Part shown: positions 13,295-24,300 of the stretch, piece after piece | How positions within the stretch are numbered: the first letter of the stretch is position 1 | How the letters are laid out: each line of letters begins with the position of its first letter | Assembly (NCBI GenBank): GCA_024663395.1 | Contig: JANFAH010000090.1 | Span: forward strand, 62,001-126,000 | Reading direction: 5' to 3' | DNA length: 64,000 nt | Source of the DNA: Pisolithus tinctorius | Lineage: Eukaryota; Basidiomycota; Agaricomycetes; Boletales; Pisolithaceae | Notes under the pieces: model-generated | Databases searched by the model: none | The model's input: only the letters and a program-made list of their open reading frames with translations | Told to the model about the DNA's origin: nothing | Program-made: the position numbers and the translations under genes

Positions 13295-13570
13295 CTATGA
13301 CGCTGCATCTGTAACATTAAACAAACAAAAATAAAACAGCTGTTACGCGATTTTCCGATGGCCCCCGCGTTTTTTTCTTACGTACCGTGCGCATTTCGCT
13401 TACCCTGCGCGTTTTTTTCGTGTACCGCGCGCGTTTTCGGAGAATATTCATGTAATATAAAACATACTGCGCGTTTTTTTGTGTACCATGCGCATGTTTC
13501 AGAGTCCACTCCACACAGTATATAAAATATAGTGTGCAAGATTTACGTAAGCCGTCTACATGCGAAGTAC
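13295..13570 (+). repeat. Left terminal inverted repeat of the transposon
   Basis: Begins CTATGACGCTGCATCTG and ends ...CTACATGCGAAGTAC. Its reverse complement matches 20639-20914 base for base as far as I can read; homology stops sharply on both sides. It holds three copies of a GCGCGTTTTTTT...TGTACC motif and a TATATAAAATATA stretch at about 13519-13531. The BTB gene stop codon lies only 21 bases inside it. Confidence 0.95.
13366..13499 (+). repeat. Three subterminal motif copies in the left TIR
   Basis: Copies at about 13366-13396, 13406-13437 and 13468-13499 share the core CGCGTTTTTTT, then a GTACC core, then GYGCGCA/G. They are spaced about 40 and 62 bases apart. Such repeated subterminal motifs are typical transposase-binding sites; binding here is inferred. 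Confidence 0.6.
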
Positions 13571-13591
13571 CAAGGATGAGTTCATTACATG

Positions 13592-14607
13592 TCAATCAAC
13601 TACAAACACATCGTCGAACAGAGGTTCCTTGATAAGACGACCTGCCAAATCCTGACAAGTGGCTTCAATAAGCGTGTCTTCATGAAGAAACGCCTTCTCC
13701 GTTTTGCAAAAATCAAGCATGTGCCTCCAGCAGTCTGGGCAGACACGTCCGTAGTCGAATTGTTGGAATTGTTGCATTGCATCGGCATATGAAAGAGGGT
13801 TACGTCCGTCGAGCAGAAACCGACCCATGCCATTCCACCAGACCTGTCGCCAGTCATTGTTGCAGGCCCTCCGGTCCTGGCAACGCTTCGAGTGGACCAT
13901 CGTTGGAGGTTCACATGCCACAATGTGGCGGTGAAGGTCAAGTCGCTCTTTGACCATGATGAGAGTATTCCAGACAGGGGAGGTAAGAAGATTGCAATCT
14001 AAGTCATTCAGGTGAAGCCGAATAAGCCGGTTGAATGCGTATTGGAAGGTTTCCTTAATCTGATATTTCAGCGAGACGGAGACCAGCTTGTCGGGAGCAA
14101 TAGCCCAGCGGCGGCTTTTGAGTCGACCGAGGGCGTAATCGCGAGCGGCCTTCGACTGGTACTTCCGACTTAGTTCGAGCAGCTGAAATATCATTTCGTC
14201 CCGCATTTTCGAAGTGTCTGGACGCCACCTGAGAATAACGAATGGTTCATGACGATGCACCTGCTCGTAGGTTAAACAGACTCACTTGTTGTAGCAAACC
14301 GAGAGGAATAATTCGAACACTTCAGCCGCGACTTCAGGGATGACAATTGGCTGCTCATCACTTTTTCCGTCAACTGGGTCGAGTCCAGCATCGCGGTTGG
14401 CGCCAAACATATCCCTGAAGGTCATGGACTGGTCCGAGAGAACGCTTTTGTGGACTTTAAATAACATATTTTCAACCTACAGGCAAATGCCATTTCGATA
14501 ATGAGTGGTAGGTAGAAAGGGAGGTACATATAGCTCACCAGAAAAACATGAGTGCCGTCAAGGTAGTAAAACATTGGATGGTGTCGGGGACTCGGAGCAG
14601 TAGTCAT
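13592..14607 (-). CDS. BTB/POZ domain protein carried inside the transposon
   Basis: Three exons on the minus strand (14539-14607, 14286-14476, 13592-14228; introns 62 and 57 bases) give 298 residues. The BTB fold is clear near residues 10-75: FYYLDGTHVFLVENMLFKVH, then KSVLSDQSMTFRDMF. The middle region (MRDEMIFQLLELSRKYQ) resembles the helical part that follows BTB domains in the large Agaricomycete BTB family. BTB domains dimerise and often recruit cullin-3 ligases or chromatin factors. The C-terminal third contains Cys/His residues (VCPDCWRHMLDFC) but no named domain. It is transcribed towards the left TIR, opposite to the three other element genes. Because BTB proteins are so common in these fungi, a captured host gene is the simplest origin; a working role in transposition is possible. 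Confidence 0.85.
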
Positions 14608-14778
14608 GTTGTTGAGTGAGGGAGTTGTTGGATAATGGTTGTTGAGTGAGAAAGTCGCTGGATAAAGTACTTGTCGGGACAAGTTGCTAACTTACATAAG
14701 CAAGCCACTTCCAGTGCCCTTTGCTAGGCTTGAAGCTTCAGCTTTCTCACCCAACCTCGGTGTCAAGGTGAACAAAGA

Positions 14779-16316
14779 ATGAGAAAGAAATACCGGAAGC
14801 CACCTTTCCTTTCTACTGAACCGAACGGGCCGCCAACCTCATCCCCTATGCCTGGATCACCCCCTATACCTGGAGAGGCTCTTCCCATTTCGCAATCTGT
14901 CAAATCTGGTGCCATAGTCACGCAGCCCGCCTCTTCCTCACCCATCTCTCCGATAAATTTACTAGATCGTGGTAAGGACACGAGAATTACAACTGTATTC
15001 TGTGACTGATCATTCATCAAGCGAAATGCAAGGAAATCATTCAGATTGTTTCTGGCGCCCAACAAGAATATGTAGTGGTAAGCCGGACTAATTGCACATA
15101 TTTCAAGGGTTTAAAGGGTATCTGAGAGTAGTATGAAGGTGTATCTATTGGTGATTACATGTATATCATGAATCGCTTAGGAATCTATGGACACCAGAAA
15201 ATGTGCAACAGGTGTGTTGTTTGTCGTTACCGTATCGCCTATATCCAGGCAACTAATCTCTTTCTTCTGAACATTAGGTTGTCCTATTTCCCAGATTCCG
15301 CGCGTCTTATGGTCTCATCGCCCTCTGCCGTTCACGAGGCCGTCTTAAGCGCTATGTTGGGGAACCTACATACCATCTTGGACACTATCCCGGTTCCTAA
15401 AACTACGATCGACTGTCTAACTATGTCCGCGAACACGATCAGAACACCATCACTGCGTGGGATTCCGGACTTAACGCTTATGATCTGTACTAAGGGTGGT
15501 TTGGTGGGGCGACCGGTTTGGGTGATGGAGTGCGCGTTCTCGCAGAGCGATAACGATGTCATGCGAAAGCTGCGCGCTTATGCCCAGGATCTCCCTGACG
15601 TCCTTGTCATTGGCAAACTTCTTATCAAGCAAGCGGAACGATATCGCAGCCCGGGTTCAAACGCTTCTATTGCTCCGCGACTTCGCTCGTCACCTTTGAT
15701 GACGCAGCTCGAATGGACAAGCCACCATGGGGCAGACGAATTTAGTCAGATTGTCGTCGACGGCCACACATGGTTTTCCCTATCCTCAGTAGAAATCCAT
15801 GTCTGGATACGTCAGGAAGATGGGTCAAAGATCAATGTAGATCGCTTGGATGACGATGGGTATGCAGTTGGTGTCTGTCTTGCCATTCATCGCGCGCAGA
15901 TATGACGTGTTGACCTTCATCTGTATTCCTGATCAGACACTTTACCCTACCGTCAATCTCGATGGCATCAACAATGCCTTCCGGCGTGGCCTCGAGCGTA
16001 TCAAGGAGGCTATTCTTTTGGAGTTGGCAGCTGGTGCAGACCGTGAATTTTTTGATAGCATGGCGATATGGTCACCCCCCGACTCTCCTGTTAATATCAC
16101 TTCCTTAAGGAACGGCCTGATCTATGGGGCCTGGACCACAGCGTATCAACGATATGCGGAGTGGCACGATACGCTCGATAAAAAACCGTACAACGGGACA
16201 CGAGGCCGTTCCCGAACCTCTCGCCGTCGCCGTACATCCCGCAATGTAAGTACTTCTGTTCAATTCCGCGGACTTGTCTAAGTACTTTATTGCAGCATCT
16301 CGAACAGAGGGACTAG
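14779..16316 (+). CDS. Transposon gene B, possible PD-(D/E)XK nuclease-like protein
   Basis: Proposed exons 14779-14971, 15022-15077, 15198-15211, 15278-15866, 15937-16245, 16296-16316 give 393 residues in frame. The first three exons are the least certain; a simpler start is the ATG at 15159. The N-terminus is Pro/Ser-rich. The core starts YFPDSARLMVSSPSAVHE and holds GIPDLTL, then a spacer, then VWVMECAFSQSDNDVM, then LPDVLVIGKLLIK. The PD...E-x-A spacing resembles a restriction-endonuclease fold, but the usual Lys after the Glu is not in its canonical place, so the nuclease call is tentative. The tail is Arg/Ser-rich. The intron at 15867 could instead start at 15873. It lies head-to-tail with the integrase gene, 232 bases upstream. 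Confidence 0.6.
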
Positions 16317-16548
16317 GATATATAATTTTTAGCTCGCTTGTTTGTTATAAATAGCAATGATGCCGATGTACCTACACTTGGTTACTCGGACATAAGATTG
16401 ACCATGCTACAGGTTGAGTGACTGTACATAGTTCGATACAATGAAGCTCCATGTAGTTGTTCGGCATTCCCCGCAAGGTTGGCTCCCGGTTTAATATTGA
16501 TGGCGACTTAATATTCGACCCAGATCCTGCAGACCTCTTGTTGGGGTG

Positions 16549-18596
16549 ATGAGCTCCACCACCCTGCTAGCGTTCCCCCCCCTTCCGCAGCACAGTCTTG
16601 GCAGATGGCCAGCTGATATCGACGCCGCTCACAGAACCCTCAAGAAGATGTATGATCAAGCTCTTTACGTCCTCCGGTCTGATGACGGTTTTCCAAATCC
16701 CACTCGGGTCTCATTCCACATTGACGCACTCACTTCAACTGCGCTCCCTATCCTCGAAGCACTTGTTCCTTGTAGTAGTGCTAGTCATGATGGGAATGAA
16801 TATTTGCCTCAAGACTGGGTAGTGAGTGTTGCCGAGCTCATTGGGAAGGCGGTGCGAGATCTCCAGGACATGGCACATGTCGTTGACACACTGTTCGTCC
16901 AATTCTCTGTTAGCGTGCCGTGCTGACTTGTTTGCTAGTGAACAGCAGGAACTTAGTTTCCCCGAGCTCGTAACGGAATTCAAGGACGGTCAACAAGGAC
17001 GGCCCCAGAAGTCCATCTCCCTCGACTTCCTTATCGAAGTTGTTATGAACAATAGCCGCCACATCAATCTCAGTGAACTCGCCCGTATCCTAGGTGTTAG
17101 TCGTATGACGCTTTGGCGAACCATGCGGAAACATGGTCTGAAACGGAGCTACACTTTGTTAAGCAATGACGAGCTGGACGTACTTGTAAAGGCATTCAAG
17201 ATACGTAAACCCGAGTCTGGCTTCCGCTATTTACTTGGCCACCTACGGTGTAATGGGATTCGCATCCAACAAAAGCGGATATGGCAATCATTGCGTCGTG
17301 TCGATAGACTAGGTCGACATTTACGCGAACGTCGTGTTATTAAACGCAGGGCGTATCACGTCAAGAGATCGAATGCGCTCTGGCATATTGACGGACATCA
17401 CAAACTCATTCGGTGGGGATTTGTGATTCACGGACTTATCGATGGCTACTGTCGAACGGTGCGTATTCTGGTGTATTGGTACGTTCTATTATGGATTAGA
17501 TTGTTTTTCAGATCACTGGCTTACGAGCAAGTACAAATAACTATGCATCAACTGTTCTCAACCTGTTCCTTGATGCACAGGCAGAATATGGCCTGCCGTC
17601 ACGCATGAGAGGTGACCGCGGAGGAGAAAACATTGATGTAGCTATGTATATGGTGGCCGGACGGGGTCCCAACCGTGGATCGTTCATTTGGGGATCGTAA
17701 GTCACTACTAGAACCTCTGTCTTCATGGTTACCTTTTGATGTCTGTAGATCTACCCGAAACTCCAGGATCGAGCGCCTGTGGGTTGAAGTTGGAACCCAA
17801 TTTGTACGTCGATGGCGGGGATTTTTTCTTCGGTGTGAGAGATGTCACCGCCTTGATGTCGAAAACAGCCGCCATCTGTGGCTCATTCAAAAGCTCTTTC
17901 TCAGGGCCATTAACGATGACTGCGAAGAGTTTCGGCAAGAGTGGAATCTTCACCCTATTAGTGGCATGACCAATAATAAAAGTCCACAGGTGTGTCATAG
18001 TGCCATTTATGTGATGGATCGCACTCAACTTTTGTGACATTATCTGTAAGGATTTACGACTTATTAGTCGTGCTAAGCTAGGAGAGTACCATGATGATTG
18101 TAAGGGCATCCATCCCCTGACCATTGAACGGTATTACGGTGTTCATGGACATGAACGGATCCGTCGGAATGGCCAAACTGGTGCTGGACATCCTCCTGAT
18201 GAGGATCCAGAGTCGGATGACGAAGAAATTATTGCGGATAGACGTGATGGAATCTTACAAAGCTTGGAAGCTGACCTCCAGGATCAGGTCCGTCACGATG
18301 CAGTGGAAGTTCCAGGCAATGGATTACCCTTTGCATGTGCAGAAGACGAGGCCGAATTTTGGTCTGTGCTCGAGCGCGTAGTGCTTGAAGATATCACACC
18401 TACTGGATATGGGCTGCTACCGGAGGAGCTTGCAGGAGATGAATCAACAATAGAATGCATTCCACTTGGTCGGCGCGGTACACGATCTGTTACTGTATCG
18501 TTGGAGGACCCGATATGGGCGAGACGGGCAAAGATTTGGTGCCAAGCCCTTGCTACGTTAACTCTATTCGAGATTGGTCATGACTTGAACCTGTAG
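16549..18596 (+). CDS. Integrase-like D,D34E transposase with helix-turn-helix
   Basis: Five exons (16549-16892, 16939-17458, 17512-17696, 17749-17989, 18051-18596) give 611 residues. A helix-turn-helix lies near residues 155-180 ([20 protein letters not shown]), as in IS3-type and mariner-type transposases. The catalytic core has the RNase H-like pattern: Asp266 in LWHIDGHHK, Asp323 in RGDRGGEN and Glu358 in SRIERLW, with 34 residues between the second Asp and the Glu. This is the retroviral integrase/rve-like DDE superfamily. All three acidic residues are intact, so the protein may be active. The C-terminal 180 residues are acidic and contain no named domain. No H2C2 zinc finger of the Ginger1 kind was seen. 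The first intron is only 46 bases and is the weakest splice. Confidence 0.88.
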
Positions 18597-18733
18597 TTCG
18601 TCTTACGTTACGTGGGAAAAAATGGCAATATTAATAGTTTGGACAAGTCGTGTGCTGCTCTCGTCTCTCTCTTCCCTCAGTTTGCTCGTTGCTCTTTTAC
18701 GCCATTCTGCACAACGACAGTCAGGCTTTTCTG

Positions 18734-20380
18734 ATGTTGGGGTGGGAAGGAGGGTCTTGCGGTGACGTCCTTGCGGACGGAAGTGCGTGCAAGTGCAAAT
18801 TCTTTTTAGAGCCTGTTGATCCAAATGCAGCCTACCGCTGCCGGGAATGCCTTCATGGATATAGCCAGCACATGCGGCCCAAGCTGGCCAACGCGAACGC
18901 GAAGGTGGAGCAAGTGGACTCTGAGCAGAGGGTGTTGGACCTCATCCAGCGCAGGACCTCACGATCTACGTCTGATACTGTCAAGCAAGCTGTACGCAAT
19001 GAAGTTCTTGGAACCTATCGTGCTGGTGGTGGCATGCAACGTGCACCTATGTCTCTCAGGACGGTGAAGGTAATTGTCCAATGCTCTGACAAGTTCCACT
19101 TTGTATACTTACACTACAATACTTCTAGAACCGTGTTCGGAGCTTAACACAGCCATTACTGTCTAAACAGCTGGCACCTAATGAATTTCGAGTGGGCTCG
19201 TTTCAGCTTCTTATTAACTTCATGGATGTAAGATTATTATTTAAATGATTGGGACGCTAACTAAACTTGAACACAGATAAGAGGCAAGAAGTTGATGCGT
19301 ACATCGTTATTATCAAGGACTGAGTTAGAGACTTTCGAGAAGCGTGGATGTGCTATTCTTGAGGAGGCCGCAGAAGCACACGTACTCTGCAAGGACTGGA
19401 CACCTGAAGAAGTTGATGATTTCTTCCACAGGATTTTTCCGAAGCCGTTTGCATATGCAGCTAGAATTGACAAGGGTAAAGGCACAGATCCAAAGCGCCA
19501 CTGGGTTCTCATCAATAAACAAAAACAACAATATGAGGTGGTGCAGGGGGACAAGCCTTCGGGTAAGCAGCTATATTTCTATCGAGGACGGCCAAAGTGT
19601 CCGACAGCAGAAACAAATGTGATTATCGGTATGTCACCCTTGTTCCTCATCTAAACTGCACTAACTCTCTATTGCAGCCCTTCGAACGGCTGTTGCTGAG
19701 CTGGAATTTTCATTCTGGGATCCTGATTACGAGCCTCCATCTGAGGAAGTTGTGGATAGTGAAGAAGAAAGCTTTGCCACAGGAAAGCGGATGCGCAGTT
19801 TATGTGTTGGTATGTCCTGTTACTGTAGCTGTTGATTGATTTAAACTTTATGCCTTCAGAGCAGCGAAAGTCCAAGCGACTCAGACGAGTTTCATTGGAC
19901 GATGTTTTGTCAATTTCAGATGACTGCGATCAAGAACCCAGTCCTTTCCCCTCAGTCCAGGATGCAGTACCTGAATCTATGACTGGTTCCAGCCAGCGAC
20001 CACGTAAGTTCTATCAATGTTCTGATTTTGAGCCATATTGACAGCTTGAATCATTTTTGTAGTTTTCCTGCCATCAGGTAGTGACCACGTTGATACTTTG
20101 ACACTTCCGGAGTGTATGAATGGTCTATCTGTCTCCCCACGAGCGAACAGCAACAGGGACCTCACTGAGTAAGGAGAAAAATCGTGTCTCCACAATGGGT
20201 TTACTAAGTAATCTGATCCTCAGCGTTGAGTACAGCTGTCTTCCCCCACCTCCTGAAGTTGTCAAAACGGGCAGTATGTTCGGTCCTCTACTCGAGATGG
20301 ACAGCTCTGTTGTGAATCCTTGGTCTGATGATTATTTCATTGGCATGATAGACACCAGCAAATTTTTTGCATCTACTTAG
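18734..20380 (+). CDS. Transposon gene D, Cys-rich protein of unknown function
   Basis: Seven exons (18734-19069, 19129-19227, 19277-19628, 19678-19809, 19860-20003, 20063-20168, 20224-20380) join in frame to 441 residues. The N-terminus carries Cys residues in a zinc-finger-like spacing (SCGDVLADGSACKCKF and YRCRECLHGYSQH). The middle region includes RSELETFEKRG-like helical sequence and DWTPEEVDDFFHRIFPKPF. A basic patch, EQRKSKRLRRVS, could be a nuclear signal. The C-terminus ends with VNPWSDDYFIGMIDTSKFF. I recognise no enzyme. It follows the integrase gene on the same strand and may be a DNA-binding accessory protein of the element; that is inference from position and composition. Confidence 0.7.
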
Positions 20381-20638
20381 AGCATAACTAATAGACAATG
20401 GAGCTTGGATTTCAAACTCTCCCCGAGAATGTGTGTGAGCGATGTGTGTGTTTGGTGCTAACATCATCGAGCGGTCATTTTGCAGTCCAAAAATCACAAA
20501 GGACAGTGTCATCAGCGGTACCAAGGACAATGATGCTTTGAACACTACATGTGTAGCTGTCGAGGATGATGGCTTCTTCCTGGCGGTAGTGGGGCCCCCC
20601 TTAAGTCATCCCTTGCCCCTCGCCACATCAACACTCCT

Positions 20639-20914
20639 GTACTTCGCATGTAGACGGCTTACGTAAATCTTGCACACTATATTTTATATACTGTGTGGAG
20701 TGGACTCTGAAACATGCGCATGGTACACAAAAAAACGCGCAGTATGTTTTATATTACATGAATATTCTCCGAAAACGCGCGCGGTACACGAAAAAAACGC
20801 GCAGGGTAAGCGAAATGCGCACGGTACGTAAGAAAAAAACGCGGGGGCCATCGGAAAATCGCGTAACAGCTGTTTTATTTTTGTTTGTTTAATGTTACAG
20901 ATGCAGCGTCATAG
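20639..20914 (-). repeat. Right terminal inverted repeat of the transposon
   Basis: Reverse complement of 13295-13570, same length, no difference found by eye. The outer end reads ...GATGCAGCGTCATAG and is followed outside the repeat by CGTCATACAG, so AGCGTCAT occurs twice in tandem across the boundary. No matching duplication flanks the left end. Confidence 0.95.
20710..20843 (-). repeat. Three subterminal motif copies in the right TIR
   Basis: Mirror copies of the left set, at about 20710-20741, 20772-20803 and 20813-20843, in inverted orientation relative to the plus strand. Confidence 0.6.
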
Positions 20915-21391
20915 CGTCATACAGATTGTGCTGCTACACTCAATTCTCATATCCTATTGTCAAAATTAACTGAGGCCTTGTCTTTGTCGGCTGCAAGAAA
21001 TCTGACAGTGGAATATTGTTTTTGTGAAGCTAATGGAGTTCTCAGCAAATATGTACAGCGAACAACACAACTAACTACGGGAGTATCATGTACAGAGGTA
21101 TATATACATAGCTATTCTTCATCATGTAAAAACGTGGAGTCGTATGCACGAGCTGGTCCACATAACAATTCGTGCACGTCTGCCGCAAGAAAGAATAAGA
21201 GAGAGACACACACTATGAAAATACATATACCACCTATCCAGCCCATTAAACCAAAAGAAACGTGGTCATCATGTTGTCCAATGCTGATCGAGGTTCCGCG
21301 AGCGTGAATCTTCCAACGATGCCCCCTCCCGCCACACTAAATTGAGATAGTGGCTGCTGCTTCCTCTACGTATGTCCGCATGACACGTCTA
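20915..21391. other. Flank between the transposon and the Zn2Cys6 gene
   Basis: Non-coding sequence that probably contains the 3' end of the minus-strand transcription factor gene. There is a Tyr-rich chance frame at 20957-21307 but no family resemblance. Nothing else is seen. Confidence 0.5.
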
Positions 21392-24300
21392 CTACGCCCT
21401 CCCACCCCCTGGTCGCTGCATCGCGTTCAAGAAATTGACCCACTCCGACTGGCTCACAGAAGCGCCCCACATTGTCTCACTTTCGACGGCATGATATACT
21501 CCCCCTCCCCCTGTCCCCCCGGCGTACCCACTACCACCAGTATACCTTCCGCTGGCACCACTATGGTGATGTCCTGGATCACCCCCAGCGACGTAAGGCT
21601 GCCGCGACGAATCAGCATACGGCTGGCGCGCAGAGACTGTATAATGCCGCGACGGCGAGGGATCATATGGAGGTGGAGGGTGTGTCGTACCGCGTGCACT
21701 GTATGTATCCGCATACGGTGTATTGGTCGCTGTCCCTCCGCTGGATTCGCTGGAACCGGGGTTATTTGTGGTTCGCGAATCAGAGTATCCCGCAACGGGT
21801 ACTTGACCCGTATCAGGCGCAGCTCCAGGATGGATATTTCGCGTGGTCGGATCTCTATACATCTGCGACTGAGAGTGTAGCGTGTATGGGACAGGGGGTG
21901 ACACGGACGGTACCATTGTCTGTATTGGCGTCTGTGCAGACGAAGGACTGGCGGTGTAGCCCACGAGCGGCGTCGATGACGGCGGCCCAGTAGGCGGAAG
22001 CCCCCTCGTCAAGGTGCTCATGCCCACGCCGCCTATGCCAACGCCCATACCGTAATCTGTCGAACCTCGGTGGTAAGCTTGCGGGCTGCCAGAATGTCCC
22101 GTTCCAGGCGAACTCCCGTTCCCACTTCCCATTGCATTCGGCGAGTCAAGAGAGTTCGTGCGAGGGTATTTCGGCGAATCATGATAGGGGAATGCAAGCG
22201 TCTTGACGAGGCCCAACACCCGCAACTTTTTCTGTTCTCTTTCTCCCTCGTCCTCAGTTGCAAAGTCCGGCGAATACAATGGTGCGAGGGCGTGCAGGAT
22301 ATCGAGTGCCTTGTCCGCAACGGGTGCACCCCGGCTCAGCTCCAGTGTTGTGAGCGCCTTTTGGATGTTCGCTCTGAATAACGATGCACCAGGCTGCTCC
22401 GGATTCGCGACGAGTTGGAATGAGAAGAACATGGCGGCGCTAAATACATGGAATGGACCCCAGTTCATGTGACCGGGCACTGCAAGCGAAGCATTGGCAA
22501 GGAAGTCAGGACGTGCTTGACCTACCAGGGTAATCAACTTGTCGGCAGACCCGACAGCGATGTCGAGCGAGTTGGCAGCCTTGAGGTCTTTTCCGTCTTT
22601 CGGCACAGCATTAGAGGAACTTGCGGTAGCCGACGGAGATTCATTGTCGCCGTCCTTAGGGGTCTTGGGACCTCCGGAGGGTGCAGTAGCGTAGGGGCGA
22701 TGAAGGGTGAAACGAATATGGTAGTAGCTAGTACGAATGATGACGCTTTGCACGCCGATTCGACGGGTAGTCACATCCGGGCTTGCTAGGCTTCGTGCCA
22801 CCTTGAACTCGTCTAAATCGAGTTCCGAGGGTAGTGAGTCCATCCATTGCGTCAGCGAGCGGTCGTTGGCCTGTACGACTTCGTACGGAACGGGCCGAAG
22901 CGACACGGCGCTGTCCATGATGTCACCCAGGATATAGGCAAGGCGGAAAAGTGCAAGATTGGGAAGATATATGCGTGGTTCGGAGGGGTATTGGACGGGG
23001 TCATTTGCACTGGGTAATTGTGTGTCAAAATGATGGGATGCAATCGCTAGGGGGCGACCGAACATGAATGCTTGCCATCTGCGCGGGGGTGAGTTTTGAC
23101 GACGAGCCGGCCCATTGACCACTAACCTTTCTAGCAAGATGATATGCCACCAGGCCCACCGACGTCTCTCTGCGACCTCCCTGGACATGCGCCATTTGAG
23201 AGGATCACGATGGAGACCCATCGCAGTGCCGATAGCGATAAGCTCACCGCGGACAGTCCATATTTCTTCGCTATCGGTTTTGCTGAGGGTGAGATAGTGA
23301 CAACGGACGAGTAAGCACTCGACCAGTTCTAGACTGTAAGTTTTGCACTCCGCGCGATGTCGATTGAGCGCTGTGCGCATGACTTCGTAAAATTTTCTAC
23401 CCAGCTCCTGGTGCGATTCCCCGAGATCGGACACGAGGTGGTGGTTTGGTGGTAAGTAATGGACTGCGACGGCCATAACGTTGCATAAGGTAGCGAGTGT
23501 GATGCGGTCTGCGGATGCGCCGGTCTTGAATCGTTCCCATGCGGTAGTAAATGCGGGACGATTGACATGTCTGTATATCCAGTTGCAGTATTCAAAATAA
23601 TAGGTAACGAGGCCGTCCATGATTTCGATACTGGGTAGGTGTGCAATGAGGTCCTTGTCATATTCGTTAGAGGCCGTGAAGTCATCTATGAAGTCCTGGC
23701 TTGGATGTCGTTCTCCTTCTTCTGACTGTCTGTTTACGTCGCCCTGGAATTGGGATGTGAGTTCACTAAACGAAAGTGGCGCGGGAGGAGATAGGAAATA
23801 CCAGAGTAAGATGGGTGACTGCGGCAGTTGGGCCGGCGTAAAAGCCCTGGTGACCATGGCTTCCCAGCATGCCTGGGGCGTTGTCCTTGTCTGAATTTTC
23901 ACCGTCTGTTGATTCTTTCTTAGGTGATATCAAATTAGATGGATTGTCGAGTGTGCGTTTAAGATGTGGGGGGAGAGATGGGTTGCCTGGACGGTGGTTT
24001 GCGATGATGTATGTCTCCAGAAGGGAGACGGAGTGCTTTAGTCGTACAATTTCTTGCATTGGGTCTACTCTACTGGCGTTTCTGCACGGTAATGCTGCTT
24101 AAGAGATGGAAAGTATACCGGGAGGACAAGTGCACGCACTGGTCGTCATTTCGCGACAGGATCCCGCCTTCGTGGGCACGGGCATCCTGGTAACAAAGTG
24201 CAATGGTGCCTTACAGATGCCTGGTGAGCTGGGGGAGCCACAAGAGGAGAAGGAGAGACATACCTCGGAGGACACAACTGGAGCAAGGTCGATTTCTGTG

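Larger units (their letters stand above)
13295..20914. mobile_element. Complete 7.6-kb DNA transposon with 276-bp TIRs and four genes
   Basis: Two inverted copies of a 276-base sequence (13295-13570 and 20639-20914) face each other and read as identical by eye. Between them lie four multi-exon genes: a BTB-domain gene on the minus strand, then three plus-strand genes for a possible PD-(D/E)XK nuclease, an integrase-like D,D34E protein with a helix-turn-helix, and a Cys-rich protein. All four have complete reading frames after splicing. Identical TIRs and intact genes suggest recent activity. The element sits between the nucleoporin and Zn2Cys6 genes and breaks neither. No clear target-site duplication is seen. 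The integrase is of the rve-like kind found in Ginger or IS3EU-type eukaryotic elements; the superfamily cannot be settled by eye. Confidence 0.9.

Noticed and set aside
20695..20892. 65-codon open frame rich in Lys/Arg, also present near 13317-13595 on the other strand
   Set aside because: It lies within the terminal inverted repeats and is created by their T-run/CG composition; the copies match only because the TIRs are identical.
13295..20914. Reading the element as an LTR retrotransposon because of the integrase-like protein
   Set aside because: The long terminal repeats are inverted, not direct, and there is no reverse transcriptase, RNase H or protease between them.
13295..20914. Maverick/Polinton-type element
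   Set aside because: No DNA polymerase B, packaging ATPase or capsid-like gene is present, and the element is too short.
21350..24102. Several long plus-strand open frames
   Set aside because: They overlap the spliced minus-strand Zn2Cys6 gene and are shadow frames without family resemblance.
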